NCBI GenBank assembly: GCA_051649305.1
Contig: JBOFGV010000082.1
Location: 1-64,000, forward strand
DNA length: 64,000 nt
Origin: JADCCX01 sp051649305
GTDB taxonomy: Bacteria > Pseudomonadota > Alphaproteobacteria > Rhizobiales > Beijerinckiaceae
Reading direction: 5' to 3'
In this document: positions 52,950-62,316 of the stretch, one piece after another
Layout of the letters: every line of letters begins with the position of its first letter
Position numbering within the stretch: position 1 is the first letter of the stretch
The notes under the pieces: model-generated
The model's database searches: none
What the model was told of the DNA's origin: nothing
Seen by the model: only the letters and a program-made list of their open reading frames with translations
Translations under genes and position numbers: made by a program

Positions 52950-53274
52950 GGGATGTCCTTGATGACTGAAAATGGAAACGCGCCGGTGCTTTACCTGCGC
53001 GTTCCGCATGCTGCAAGGCTGTTGATGCGAAATCAGGCTTCAGCGGACAGCATCTTCGAGCGGCACAGGTATCCTGTCACAACAATGCCAAGTGATCACT
53101 CTATGCAGCCTTCTGGCATTGACACCCGATCGACAAGCTCCAAATATCAATCTGTATTGGAGAATGGCTGCATAAGCAGCGCCCGCACATGAGCGGCCAA
53201 ATCTAATCGGAGATCCTTGGCCTCTGTTGAAAAGACCAAAACCGCAACTCAACCATGTCCGTATTGGAGAAAAA
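52950..53274. other. Divergent gap between ndk and katG
   Basis: This 325-base region holds no plausible gene. Dyads seen: the perfect 10-mer AGTGATCACT at 53091-53100, flanked by AATGCCA (53084-53090) and TGGCATT (53114-53120). TTGACA at 53119-53124 with AAATAT 17 bases later (53142-53147) is a possible promoter for katG. No oxyR gene and no clear OxyR or Fur site is seen. Confidence 0.45.
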
Positions 53275-55449
53275 ATGAACGCCCATGCCAAACCGTCAGC
53301 TGGTGGCTGTCCCGTAATGCACGGCAGCAACACTGGTACGAGCAACATGCCGACCAAATGGTGGCCAAGCGCGCTCAACCTATCTATTCTTCATCAGCAT
53401 GATGCACGGTCTAACCCGATGGACCCTGGCTATGATCATCGCACAGCCGTGAAGACACTCGACTTTAAAGGTGTCTGGAACGATGTGAACGCGCTTTTGA
53501 CGGACAGCCAGGATTGGTGGCCAGCGGACTGGGGCCATTACGGAGGATTGTTTATCCGTTTGTCATGGCACTCTGCGGGCACCTACCGCATGGGAGATGG
53601 TCGCGGCGGCGCGGGCACCGGCAACATTCGTTTTGAGCCTTTGAACTCATGGCCCGACAATGCAAGCCTCGATAAGGCGCGTCGTTTGCTTTGGCCGATC
53701 AAGAAGAAGTACGGCAATGCGCTGAGCTGGGCCGACCTCATGGTGCTGGCAGGTACTGTTGCCTACAAGAATATGGGTCTGAAGACCTACGGCTTCGCGT
53801 TCGGTCGCGAAGACATTTGGGGACCGGAGCTCGAGATCAATTGGGGCAACGACAGTGCAATCCTGGCACCGACTGATGAGCGTGTGACTGATATTGTTGA
53901 TGCTAACTCGATGTACAACCCGCTTGCCGCGTCGCATCTTGGTCTGATTTACGTGAACCCCCAGGGTGTGAACGGCAATCCCGACCCGGCACTCACCGCC
54001 AAGTATGTGCGGATGACCTTCGCCCGCATGGCGATGAACGATGAGGAAACAGCGGCACTGACGGTTGGCGGCCACACAGTCGGCAAAGCGCATGGCGGCG
54101 TCGCGGCAGATAAAGTGGGGGCGGAACCGGCTGCAGGGCCAATCGAAGCCGCTGGTTTCGGCTGGGCCGATCCTGGTTTTGACGGCAACGCCAACACCCT
54201 GCATACATCGGGTCTTGAAGGTGCCTGGACCTCGAACCCAACGAAGTGGGACAACGGTTATCTGCACTTGCTGTTCAAGTACGAGTGGGAGGTGCGCAAG
54301 TCGCGCGCGGGTGCCAATCAGTGGGAGCCGATTGGCATATCTGAGGAAGACAAGTTTCCGGATGCGACCAACCCTTCAATCAAGCACAACCCGATTATGA
54401 CGGACGCCGATATGGCGATGAAGGTTGATCCGATTTATCGCAAAATCTGTGAGCGCTTCTACAAGGACCCAGCCTATCTATCGGAAACATTCGCGCGCGC
54501 CTGGTTCAAATTGACCCATCGCGACATGGGTCCCAAGGCAAACTATGTCGGACCGTTTGTGCCTGCCGAAGATCTGATCTGGCAGGACCCGGTCCCGGTT
54601 GGCAATGCTACATACGACGTGAAGACCGTTAAAGCCCAGATCGCCAAAAGCGGTCTGTCTGCCGGTGAGATGATCGCAACAGCATGGGACAGCTCACGCA
54701 CCTTCCGCGCTTCTGACAAGCGCGGCGGAGCCAATGGCGCGCGCATTCGACTGGCCCCGCAGAAGGACTGGGTAGCAAACGAACCGGGACGACTTGCAAA
54801 AGTTCTTGGCGTGTTGGAACCAATAGCAAAGCGGGCCGGAGCATCGGTTGCCGATGTCATCGTACTCGCGGGTAACGTCGGTCTGGAGCAGGCAATCAAG
54901 GCTGCAGGTCATAAGGTCAAAGTGCCGTTTATACCCGGCCGTGGTGACGCCACCGCAGCCATGACTGAAGTGGACAGCTTTGCCGTTCTGGAGCCTGTCG
55001 CTGACGGTTTCCGCAATTGGCAAAAGCAGGAGTTTAGTGTCCGGCCCGAAGAACTGCTGTTGGATCGCGCCCAGCTGATGGGCCTGACTGGAGCCGAAAT
55101 GACAGTGCTCATTGGTGGACTCCGCGTGATTGGCGGGAACTTTGGTGACATCAAACACGGTGTTTTCACAAAGCGTGAAGGCCAACTCACGAGTGATTTC
55201 TTCCAGACAATCACCGATATGGCTTACAAGTGGGTCCCGACCCGCGACGGCACCTACGAACTGCGTGATCGCAAGACAGGCGTGGTCAAATACACCGCAA
55301 CCAGCACTGACCTCGTCTTTGGATCAAACTCAGTTCTGCGTGCCTATGCAGAAGTCTATGCGCAGGACGACAACGAAGCAAAGTTCGTACGAGACTTTGT
55401 CGCGGCTTGGACCAAAGTGATGAACGCAGATCGTTTCGACCTGACGTGA
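53275..55449 (+). CDS. katG: Catalase-peroxidase KatG
   Basis: A 724-residue bifunctional haem enzyme that destroys hydrogen peroxide. The distal Arg95, Trp98 and His99 are in IRLSWHSAGTYR. The Trp-Tyr-Met adduct partners are Tyr226 in YVNPQGVNGNP and Met252 in FARMAMND. The proximal haem ligand is His267 in GGHTVGKAHG. The second, haem-less domain is complete. The ATG at 53275 follows TTGGAG. The gene is single, with a strong terminator, and no adjacent regulator. Confidence 0.97.
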   Translation: MNAHAKPSAGGCPVMHGSNTGTSNMPTKWWPSALNLSILHQHDARSNPMDPGYDHRTAVKTLDFKGVWNDVNALLTDSQDWWPADWGHYGGLFIRLSWHSAGTYRMGDGRGGAGTGNIRFEPLNSWPDNASLDKARRLLWPIKKKYGNALSWADLMVLAGTVAYKNMGLKTYGFAFGREDIWGPELEINWGNDSAILAPTDERVTDIVDANSMYNPLAASHLGLIYVNPQGVNGNPDPALTAKYVRMTFARMAMNDEETAALTVGGHTVGKAHGGVAADKVGAEPAAGPIEAAGFGWADPGFDGNANTLHTSGLEGAWTSNPTKWDNGYLHLLFKYEWEVRKSRAGANQWEPIGISEEDKFPDATNPSIKHNPIMTDADMAMKVDPIYRKICERFYKDPAYLSETFARAWFKLTHRDMGPKANYVGPFVPAEDLIWQDPVPVGNATYDVKTVKAQIAKSGLSAGEMIATAWDSSRTFRASDKRGGANGARIRLAPQKDWVANEPGRLAKVLGVLEPIAKRAGASVADVIVLAGNVGLEQAIKAAGHKVKVPFIPGRGDATAAMTEVDSFAVLEPVADGFRNWQKQEFSVRPEELLLDRAQLMGLTGAEMTVLIGGLRVIGGNFGDIKHGVFTKREGQLTSDFFQTITDMAYKWVPTRDGTYELRDRKTGVVKYTATSTDLVFGSNSVLRAYAEVYAQDDNEAKFVRDFVAAWTKVMNADRFDLT

Positions 55450-55459
55450 TCAAGAAATC

Positions 55460-55493
55460 ACAGTGCCGGTTTATAGCCGGCACTGTTCTTTTA
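55460..55493 (+). terminator. Hairpin terminator after katG
   Basis: A perfect 10-bp stem, ACAGTGCCGG (55460-55469) with CCGGCACTGT (55477-55486), is followed by TCTTTTA. It lies 11 bases after the katG stop. Confidence 0.88.
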
Positions 55494-55640
55494 CAGTGCG
55501 GATTAAAAAGAATTGCCACGCCAACCGTGGGCTTTTGCGCCAGTGTTGAGCTCCCTATACCTGCTGCAAAATTGAGTTATAAAGAACAGGCACTTGGTCG
55601 TTGATTCCATGATCAACATCTAACTGAACGGGGAAAGACC

Positions 55641-56366
55641 ATGAAAAAATATATAGCCGAACTCTTTGGCACAGCTGTCCTTGTGTTTTGTGGATGCGGT
55701 GCCGTTGCTGCTGTCAACATTCTTGGGGGCGGCCTGACACCTCCGGCGTCTATGGCAGTCTCCGTCCATACGCAGGGCGTACTTGCCATCGCTATGGCGT
55801 TTGGCCTCTCGGTTGTCGCCATGGCCTATGCCATCGGGCCAGTGTCTGGCTGCCATATCAACCCTGCCGTAACTCTTGCACTCTGGTCAGCTGGCCGTTT
55901 TGAAACCAAAGATGTACCTGGATACATCATCGCTCAATGCATTGGCGGCTTCGTTGGTGCAGGCTTGCTTGCGGTTGTTTTGTCTGGAGCACCCGGCGGC
56001 TACACGATCTCTGGCGGCGTCTTTGGCCAGAACACATTTGGCAACTGGTCCGTTACGTCGGCCTTCCTGATCGAGTTCATCGCGACACTGATTTTCACAG
56101 CCGTCATCCTTGGCGTGACACAGGAGAAGGCCGGAACGGGTATGGTCGCCGGATTGGTGATCGGCCTCGCGCTGGTTCTTGTCCACATCGTCCTGATCCC
56201 CATCACTGGAACCTCTGTCAATCCTGCCCGCACGCTGGCTCCAAACATCTATGCTGGCGGTCAGGCACTCTCGCAGCTCTGGCTGTACCTTATCGCGCCT
56301 TCACTGGGCGGACTTGCAGCTGGCTTCCTGTTCAAGTCAAGCGTCCTTTCGATGGACAACAAGTGA
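55641..56366 (+). CDS. aqpZ: Aquaporin Z
   Basis: A 241-residue membrane channel with six helices and the two half-helix pore motifs: NPA at residues 74-76 in GCHINPAVT and NPAR at 194-197. The narrow-pore residues look like a water-selective AqpZ rather than a glycerol channel: His after the first helix region and Arg after the second NPA, with no glycerol-type GLY insertion. The N-terminus MKKYIAELFGT is family-like. It is monocistronic, between two terminators. Confidence 0.94.
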   Translation: MKKYIAELFGTAVLVFCGCGAVAAVNILGGGLTPPASMAVSVHTQGVLAIAMAFGLSVVAMAYAIGPVSGCHINPAVTLALWSAGRFETKDVPGYIIAQCIGGFVGAGLLAVVLSGAPGGYTISGGVFGQNTFGNWSVTSAFLIEFIATLIFTAVILGVTQEKAGTGMVAGLVIGLALVLVHIVLIPITGTSVNPARTLAPNIYAGGQALSQLWLYLIAPSLGGLAAGFLFKSSVLSMDNK

Positions 56367-56392
56367 TCATCTTGTTCTGAAGACAGAAATAC

Positions 56393-56424
56393 AAAGGCCC
56401 AGCAACGCGCTGGGCCTTTTTTCG
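56393..56424 (+). terminator. Hairpin terminator after aqpZ
   Basis: AAAGGCCCAGC (56393-56403) pairs perfectly with GCTGGGCCTTT (56409-56419) over a 5-base loop, then T-run and TTCG. The A-rich left side could also act on the opposite strand for lolD. Confidence 0.92.
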
Positions 56425-56501
56425 TTAAAGTTACAATGATTGTGTGAACGACATTCTTTCGTTGGTCGCTTCAAAAACGACGCGGCTTGAGATGAACAAA
56501 C

Positions 56502-57185
56502 TCAGTTCATTTCTACGACAAGACCGTCTTTCAGGGTCACACGGCGGTCCATACGGTTGGCGAGTTCAACATTGTGCGTTGCAATCAAGGCAGCCAATCC
56601 GGATGCTTTGACCAGCGCAACCAATGTGGAAAACACATGCTCTGCTGTGGCCGGATCAAGATTACCTGTCGGCTCATCGGCCAAAAGCAGTCTCGGCGCA
56701 TTGGCTACAGCGCGCGCAATGGCCACACGCTGCTGTTCACCGCCTGAAAGCTCAGCCGGGCGATGATCCAGACGGGCACCAAGACCAAGAAACGCCAGAA
56801 GCTCCTTCGAGCGCTTGTCTGCCTCGCTTTTGGTCAAGCCGCGGATCAGTTGCGGCATGGTGACATTCTCCAGCGCCGAGAACTCCGGCAGGAGATGGTG
56901 AAACTGATAGACAAAGCCAATATCGCTGCGGCGCATGGCCGTGCGTCCAGCATCATCGAGCGCTGCCGTAGGCACATTGCCGACAAACACCTCGCCAGTA
57001 TCGGGCTTTTCCAGCAACCCGGCGAGGTGCAGCAAGGTGGATTTGCCCGCTCCCGAGGGCGCAACAAGCGCCACAGACTGGCCGGGATGAAGAGAAAGAC
57101 TGGCCCCCTTCAGGATATCAAGGCGGGTTTCACCCTCGCCGTAATGGCGAGTCACGCCGGTGAGCTGCAGGGCGACATCACTCAT
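56502..57185 (-). CDS. lolD: Lipoprotein-releasing ABC transporter ATPase LolD
   Basis: A 227-residue ABC ATPase that powers release of outer-membrane lipoproteins from the inner membrane to LolA. Walker A is APSGAGKST at residues 43-51 (VALVAPSGAGKS), the signature is LSGGEQQRVAIARA, and Walker B is LLLADEPTGNLD. The Q-loop region FVYQFHHLLPEF is as in LolD. The start overlaps the permease stop by 8 bases, showing one operon. Confidence 0.94.
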   Translation of the reverse strand: MSDVALQLTGVTRHYGEGETRLDILKGASLSLHPGQSVALVAPSGAGKSTLLHLAGLLEKPDTGEVFVGNVPTAALDDAGRTAMRRSDIGFVYQFHHLLPEFSALENVTMPQLIRGLTKSEADKRSKELLAFLGLGARLDHRPAELSGGEQQRVAIARAVANAPRLLLADEPTGNLDPATAEHVFSTLVALVKASGLAALIATHNVELANRMDRRVTLKDGLVVEMN

Positions 57186-58452
57186 AGCGCAGCGCCTCGA
57201 CCGGGTCGAGCTTGGCGGCGCGCCATGCAGGATACAAGCTGGCCAGAATGGACAGCACCAGCGCCAGAACGACCACAGTGATGACCTCGCGCCAGTCGAT
57301 AACCGACGGCAGCTTGCTCAGGAAATAGAGGGTTGCCGGGAAAAGATCACGGCCTGCCAGCACAGAGAAGAAGTTCTTGATCGCATCAATGTTGCGCGCA
57401 ACAACAACGCCAATGGCCAAGCCCGCCAATGTGCCTGACACACCGATGCTGGCCCCTGCCATTAGAAACACCCTCAGAATGGAGCCTTGTGTTGCACCCA
57501 TGGTGCGAAGAATGGCGATATCGCGGGATTTGCTACGCACCAGCATGATCAGGCCAGAGATGATGTTAAGCGCCGCGACCATCACAATCAGCATGAGGAT
57601 GATGAACATCACATTGCGCTCGACTTCCAGTGCGCCAACGAAGGTCTGGTTGCGCACCTTCCAGTCACTGGTGATGATCGGTCGTCCCGCCACATCAATC
57701 GCCAGTTGGGAAATGCGCTCGGATTGCTCGGGATTATCTATCGACAGTTCAATGACGCTGGCCTCGCCTTCACGGTCAAAATAGATCTGCGCTTCGTTCA
57801 GCGGCATGTAGACAAAGGCGCTGTCAAACTCGGACATACCGATCAGGAACACCGCAGAGATGTTATAAACCTTGCGGCGCGGTGTGGTGCCAAACGGGCT
57901 TGCCGATCCATTGGGGGAGAGAAGTGTCAGTTTGTCCCCTGCCCGCACGCCCAGTTGATCCGCCAGTCGCTGGCCGATGGCAATGCCTTCACCGGCATCA
58001 AACCCCTCCAGAGTACCAGCACGGATGTTGGTAGCGATTGTATCCAGCCGCTTGATATCAACCTCGCGCACCCCGCGCACCAATGCGCCGGACGAGGCAA
58101 AGGCTGATGACACCAGCACCTGACCGTTGATGACGGGAATGGCCTGCCGTACGCCTTTGATCTGCTCAAGGCGCTTTGCGACGTCCTCATAGTCGGTCAA
58201 CGGTTGATCCATGGCCTGCACGAACACATGGCCGCTGATGCCGAGAATCTTGGAAATCAACTCCTTGCGAAAGCCGTTCATCACCGACATCACAATGATC
58301 AGCGCTGCCACACCCAGCAGAATTCCTGCAAAGGAAAACCCGGCGATGACAGAGATGAACCCATCTTTTCGCCGTGGCCTGAGATAGCGGAACGCCAGCA
58401 TCCGCTCAAAGCCTGCAAAAGGTTTGGGCGGAGAAGGGGTAAAACTGGTCAT
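57178..58452 (-). CDS. lolC: Lipoprotein-releasing ABC transporter permease (LolC/LolE family)
   Basis: A 424-residue permease with an N-terminal membrane helix, a large periplasmic domain (about 50-270), and three C-terminal helices with FtsX-like fold. MLAFRYLRPRRKDGFISVIAGFS at the start (with FISVI), QTFVGALEVERNVMF and VRSKSRDIAILRTMGAT are typical. Only one permease gene is present, so it is probably used as a homodimer. lolD overlaps its stop. Confidence 0.93.
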   Translation of the reverse strand: MTSFTPSPPKPFAGFERMLAFRYLRPRRKDGFISVIAGFSFAGILLGVAALIIVMSVMNGFRKELISKILGISGHVFVQAMDQPLTDYEDVAKRLEQIKGVRQAIPVINGQVLVSSAFASSGALVRGVREVDIKRLDTIATNIRAGTLEGFDAGEGIAIGQRLADQLGVRAGDKLTLLSPNGSASPFGTTPRRKVYNISAVFLIGMSEFDSAFVYMPLNEAQIYFDREGEASVIELSIDNPEQSERISQLAIDVAGRPIITSDWKVRNQTFVGALEVERNVMFIILMLIVMVAALNIISGLIMLVRSKSRDIAILRTMGATQGSILRVFLMAGASIGVSGTLAGLAIGVVVARNIDAIKNFFSVLAGRDLFPATLYFLSKLPSVIDWREVITVVVLALVLSILASLYPAWRAAKLDPVEALRYE

Positions 58453-58463
58453 GCCGTGAGACC

Positions 58464-58512
58464 CCTCATCCGACCTGCTTCGCAGGCCACCTTCTCCCGC
58501 AAGGGGAGAAGG
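58464..58512. repeat. Half palindromic mosaic element between proS and lolC
   Basis: CCCCTCATCC (58462-58471), a small CCTGC-TTC-GCAGG stem (58474-58486) and CCTTCTCCC/GGGAGAAGG (58490-58498/58504-58512) correspond to the right half of the element at 37532. It is in the proS-lolC gap, and the hairpins are within the presumed transcript if the genes are linked. Confidence 0.8.
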
Positions 58513-58531
58513 AAGGGGGACAGATTCATAA

Positions 58532-59854
58532 TCACGCCTTCAGCCTTGCCACGACGTCACCAATGGCAACAGTTTCGCGCGCACCAGACTTCCGCCACTT
58601 CAGTTCAACCTTGCCTTCTGCAAGGCTCTTGGGGCCAACGATGACCTGATAGGGCAAGCCGATGAGATCAGCTGTTGCAAACTTCGCACCTGGGCGATCA
58701 TCACGATCATCATAAAGAACCTCGAGGCCAGCCGCTTCCAGAGCCTTGTAAAGCTGGGCGCAGGCCGCATCCACCGCCGCATCGCCCACCCGCAGGTTGA
58801 GAAGCGCCACATGGAAAGGCGCAATCGCTTCTGGCCAGATGATGCCAGCCTCATCGTGATTGGCCTCAATAACCGATGGCACAACACGGGTTGGGCCAAT
58901 GCCGTAGGAACCCATGTGCACTGGGCGATCAATACCGTCTGGACCTGTGACCTTTGCGTTCATGCTGTCAGAGTATTTCGTGCCGAAGTAGAAAATATGC
59001 CCCACTTCAATGCCTCTGGCTGAAACACGGCTCGCTTCCGGAATACCGTCATAGGGCTTGGCATCATGCATTTCCGAGGTCGCAGCATAAAGCGATGTCC
59101 ACTTGTTGACTGTCGCCTGAAGGCCGGCAACATCATCAAAATCCGTGTCTACAGCGGGAATGTCAAAATTGAGATAGTCACCATGGCAGAACACTTCGCT
59201 CTCGCCGGTTGAAGCGAGAATGATGAACTCATGGCTGAGATCACCACCAATGGGGCCGGTGTCAGCACGCATCGGAATCGCCTTCAGGCCCATGCGGTCA
59301 AACGTGCGAAGATAGGCCACAAACATGCGGTTGTAGGCGTGGCGGGCTGCGGCTTCGTCCGTGTCGAAGGAATAGGCATCCTTCATCATGAACTCGCGGC
59401 TGCGCATAGTGCCAAACCGGGGTCTGATTTCATCGCGAAATTTCCACTGGATGTGATAGAGGTTCAGCGGCAAATCCTTGTAGGATTTGACATAGGAGCG
59501 GAACACTTCTGTAATCATTTCCTCATTGGTGGGGCCAAACAGCATCTCGCGGTCCTGACGGTCGGAAATGCGCAGCATTTCTTTGCCGTAGGCGTCGTAG
59601 CGGCCGGATTCTCTCCACAGATCAGCGGACTGGATGGTCGGCATCAAGAGCTCGACTGCACCGGAGCGGTTCTGCTCTTCGCGAATGATCGCGTTTACCT
59701 TGTTCAGCACACGCAAGCCAAGGGGCAGCCAGGTGTAGATGCCCGCTGACTGCTGCTTGATCATGCCCGCACGCAACATCAGGCGATGCGAAGCAATTTC
59801 AGCCTCTTTGGGCGTGTCACGCAAAATGGGGAGAAAATAACGGGAAAGATGCAT
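58532..59854 (-). CDS. proS: Prolyl-tRNA synthetase
   Basis: A 440-residue class II synthetase charging tRNA-Pro. Motif 1 and 2 regions (GIYTWLPLGLRVLNKV, FRDEIRPRFGTMRSREFMMKDAYSFD) and motif 3 (MGSYGIGPTRV) are clear, and an anticodon-binding domain ends the protein. The length is the short alphaproteobacterial form, without the editing insertion of about 180 residues found in E. coli ProRS. It is read toward lolC-lolD. Confidence 0.97.
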   Translation of the reverse strand: MHLSRYFLPILRDTPKEAEIASHRLMLRAGMIKQQSAGIYTWLPLGLRVLNKVNAIIREEQNRSGAVELLMPTIQSADLWRESGRYDAYGKEMLRISDRQDREMLFGPTNEEMITEVFRSYVKSYKDLPLNLYHIQWKFRDEIRPRFGTMRSREFMMKDAYSFDTDEAAARHAYNRMFVAYLRTFDRMGLKAIPMRADTGPIGGDLSHEFIILASTGESEVFCHGDYLNFDIPAVDTDFDDVAGLQATVNKWTSLYAATSEMHDAKPYDGIPEASRVSARGIEVGHIFYFGTKYSDSMNAKVTGPDGIDRPVHMGSYGIGPTRVVPSVIEANHDEAGIIWPEAIAPFHVALLNLRVGDAAVDAACAQLYKALEAAGLEVLYDDRDDRPGAKFATADLIGLPYQVIVGPKSLAEGKVELKWRKSGARETVAIGDVVARLKA

Positions 59855-59957
59855 GATACGGTCCTGAAAGGCAGATTCTGGGTCTTAAACAGTTGTGGCG
59901 ACCAAACCGCATGCGGAATGGAAACGCAAGGGCATGGCCAAAAGAACAGCGCCTGTA

Positions 59958-60767
59958 TCAGCCCGTTGCATGCACAACCTTGAAGCCACCTGCTTTCAGC
60001 GCATGCAAAAAAGCGGGCATCATTGCAGCAGTTTGCTGCTTGATGTCATGAAACAACAAAATGCCTTTGCGCTGTCTGGCAAGCCTGCCCATCACCAAAC
60101 GCAACTGTGCATCAGGCGTCATCGGGTTCCAGTCTCCGGCCCAGATATCAGCACCCCAGACAACGTTGTTGCGGCGGGAGAGTTCTGCCAGCAATTCTGG
60201 TGTATCGGCAAAGCCGGGAAAGCGGAAGAACGGCGCAATCCTTGTTCCAGCGACCTGTTGAATGGCATCCTCTCCTTCGGCAATTTCGCGCACACCGTTT
60301 TCAAAACTGCGCTGCCGCATCGTCCAGGGATGGCTCATCGTATGGTTGGCCAAAGTGTGGCCTGCAGCAGCAATGCGCCGCACAATCTGCGGGTTGGCTT
60401 TGGCGTTACGACCAATCATGAAAAATGTAGCTTTGACATTTTCACGCCCCAGAGAATCGAGAATAGGATTGGTAGTTGCAGGGAGCGGACCGTCATCAAA
60501 CGTCAGCACAACCTCACCATCCTGCAGTGGCAAAGTTTGAGGATAGGTTTTCACTCCGTAACGCGGACCACCTTGCCCGGACACAGTCATTGTGCGGTGC
60601 GTACCAAGAGGCAAACCACTTTCCCGCGCCATCGCCGCAGTGCTGACAAAGCCCGATGCCAGCATAATGCCAACAGAGCGTCTGTCGAAGACATGATCAG
60701 TTTGATGTTTTGACATGCGATGCGCCATAACCTGTTTGCCATCCGCAAGCGAGGTTTCTACAACCAT
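59958..60767 (-). CDS. Polysaccharide deacetylase family protein
   Basis: A 269-residue NodB-fold enzyme. The metal and catalytic residues are Asp91/Asp92 in LTFDDGPLP, the HxxxH pair in NHTMSHPW (His142, His146) and RFPGF. An RR-containing hydrophobic leader (DRRSVGIMLASGF, residues 28-40) with an AMA-type cleavage site suggests export. The start 60767 has AGGA 6 bases before it, but other ATGs at 60728 and 60716 are possible. The substrate may be peptidoglycan or an exopolysaccharide. Confidence 0.88.
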   Translation of the reverse strand: MVVETSLADGKQVMAHRMSKHQTDHVFDRRSVGIMLASGFVSTAAMARESGLPLGTHRTMTVSGQGGPRYGVKTYPQTLPLQDGEVVLTFDDGPLPATTNPILDSLGRENVKATFFMIGRNAKANPQIVRRIAAAGHTLANHTMSHPWTMRQRSFENGVREIAEGEDAIQQVAGTRIAPFFRFPGFADTPELLAELSRRNNVVWGADIWAGDWNPMTPDAQLRLVMGRLARQRKGILLFHDIKQQTAAMMPAFLHALKAGGFKVVHATG

Positions 60768-60804
60768 TTCAATCCTGTTTTTGTGATTCCTGCCGGACTG
60801 ATGC

Positions 60805-62214
60805 ATGGCCGACACCCTTGATCATAGACCCCCCACAACTGATCCCGAACTTTCGTTCCGGGATGACAATGGTGATGTCAATTTCGCCTTCGTAGACCGC
60901 GTCGCCGAAGCCATTGCCCGCAGCGATTCGGTGACAGTCACGGCCCTTGGTCTGGAACTTCACGAGGCGGATCTGGGCGCATTGATCGAGCATCTGGAGA
61001 CAGATGACCGCCCCAAATTCATTTCACTCATGGGGCGCGAGTTCGACTTCGCTGCCCTGACCGAAATGGACGATACAGTCCGCGAGGAAATCCTCGATGA
61101 ACTGCCCAACGACGCCATTGCTGAAGGCGTGCGGGATCTCGATTCGGACGACGCGGTCTATATTCTGGAAGACCTTGCGGAAGAAGATCAGGAAGAGGTT
61201 CTTGCCAAACTTCCGGAAGTTGACCGGGTATCCCTCGGCAAGAGCCTGCATTATCCAGACAACTCCGCCGGTCGCCGCATGCAGACCGAGTTCATTGCCG
61301 TTGCGCCGTTCTGGACCGTAGGCAAGACCATCGATTTCATGCGTGACACCGCTGATCTGCCTGACCGGTTCTATAACCTTTATGTGGTCGATCCGTCGCA
61401 CAAATTGGTGGGCATGGTGGCGCTGGACCGCCTGCTGCGCACAAAGCGGCCAGCCAAAATTGAAGACATCATGGAGGAGTCGGAATACAGCGTTCTGGCA
61501 ACCGATGATCAGCAAGAACTGGCGCGGCTGTTCCGCACCTACAATCTGGTCTCGATTCCTGTGCTGGATGAGGCCGAGCGCCTTGTCGGCGTGCTGACGT
61601 TCGATGACATTGTCGATCTTCTTGATGAGGAAGCGGATGCTGACATCAAGGCACTGGGCGGTGTTAAGCCCGAGGAAGAGATTTCCGATACCGTCTGGAC
61701 CATCACCAAAAGCCGCTTCACCTGGCTTTTCGTCAATCTGCTGACCGCTATCCTCGCGTCCGGCGTGATCGCGATGTTTGAGAATTCCCTGAAGAATATG
61801 GTGGCGCTGGCAGTTCTGATGCCGATTGTCGCCTCCATGGGCGGCAATGCCGGCACGCAGTCCATGACGGTTGCCGTGCGCGCGCTGGCAACCAAGGAAA
61901 TTGACCGGGCCAATGCCATGCGCGTTGTGCGACGAGAACTGACCGTGGGCCTGCTCAATGGATTGGCTTTCGCCGTTATCATGGCTGTTGTCGCTGTCGC
62001 CTGGTACGGCCCGGTGCAGATCGGCTTCGTGATTGGGCTTGCGATCACCGTGACATTGGCGGCAGCTGCCCTTGGCGGGGTGGTCATTCCACTGATGCTC
62101 GAGCGCGCTGGCATTGATCCCGCAGTGGCATCAGGGCCGTTGGTAACGACGATCACCGACGTGGTTGGCTTCTTCGCATTCCTCGGGATCGCAACGCTCT
62201 GGTTCGGGTTCTAG
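60805..62214 (+). CDS. mgtE: Magnesium transporter MgtE
   Basis: A 469-residue Mg2+ channel. The acidic N domain has DELPNDAIAEGVRDLDSDD; two CBS domains follow (about 150-275, with VGMVALDRLLR and VGVLTFDDIVDLLDEE). Five membrane helices form the pore, with MPIVASMGGNAGTQSMTV. Low Mg2+ opens it through the N and CBS parts. Divergent from the deacetylase with only 37 bases between starts; no Mg2+ riboswitch is seen in that short gap. Confidence 0.95.
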   Translation: MADTLDHRPPTTDPELSFRDDNGDVNFAFVDRVAEAIARSDSVTVTALGLELHEADLGALIEHLETDDRPKFISLMGREFDFAALTEMDDTVREEILDELPNDAIAEGVRDLDSDDAVYILEDLAEEDQEEVLAKLPEVDRVSLGKSLHYPDNSAGRRMQTEFIAVAPFWTVGKTIDFMRDTADLPDRFYNLYVVDPSHKLVGMVALDRLLRTKRPAKIEDIMEESEYSVLATDDQQELARLFRTYNLVSIPVLDEAERLVGVLTFDDIVDLLDEEADADIKALGGVKPEEEISDTVWTITKSRFTWLFVNLLTAILASGVIAMFENSLKNMVALAVLMPIVASMGGNAGTQSMTVAVRALATKEIDRANAMRVVRRELTVGLLNGLAFAVIMAVVAVAWYGPVQIGFVIGLAITVTLAAAALGGVVIPLMLERAGIDPAVASGPLVTTITDVVGFFAFLGIATLWFGF

Positions 62215-62223
62215 CACCCTCGT

Positions 62224-62246
62224 CCTTCTCCCCTTGCGGGAGAAGG
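62224..62246. repeat. Single hairpin of the palindromic element family
   Basis: CCTTCTCCC (62224-62232) pairs with GGGAGAAGG (62238-62246) over CTTGC. Its sequence equals the left arm of the element at 37532. It follows mgtE by 9 bases and may act as its terminator, though it lacks a T-run. Confidence 0.8.
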
Positions 62247-62261
62247 AAAGCAGCACACAGC

Positions 62262-62294
62262 AAAAAGCGCCCTGAGATCAACTCAAGGCGCTTT
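62262..62294 (-). terminator. Hairpin terminator of rpsU
   Basis: AAAGCGCC (62264-62271) pairs with GGCGCTTT (62287-62294), with an inner TGAG/CTCA stem. On the minus strand the stem runs into TTTTTG. It lies 22 bases after the rpsU stop. Confidence 0.85.
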
Positions 62295-62316
62295 CAGCAA
62301 ATTCAGACTGGATTGA

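Noticed and set aside
59895..60713. 272-codon plus-strand frame
   Set aside because: Antisense to the polysaccharide deacetylase, which has all catalytic motifs on the minus strand.
60768..60804. Mg2+-sensing riboswitch before mgtE
   Set aside because: Only 37 bases separate the divergent starts, too short for a riboswitch with its terminator.
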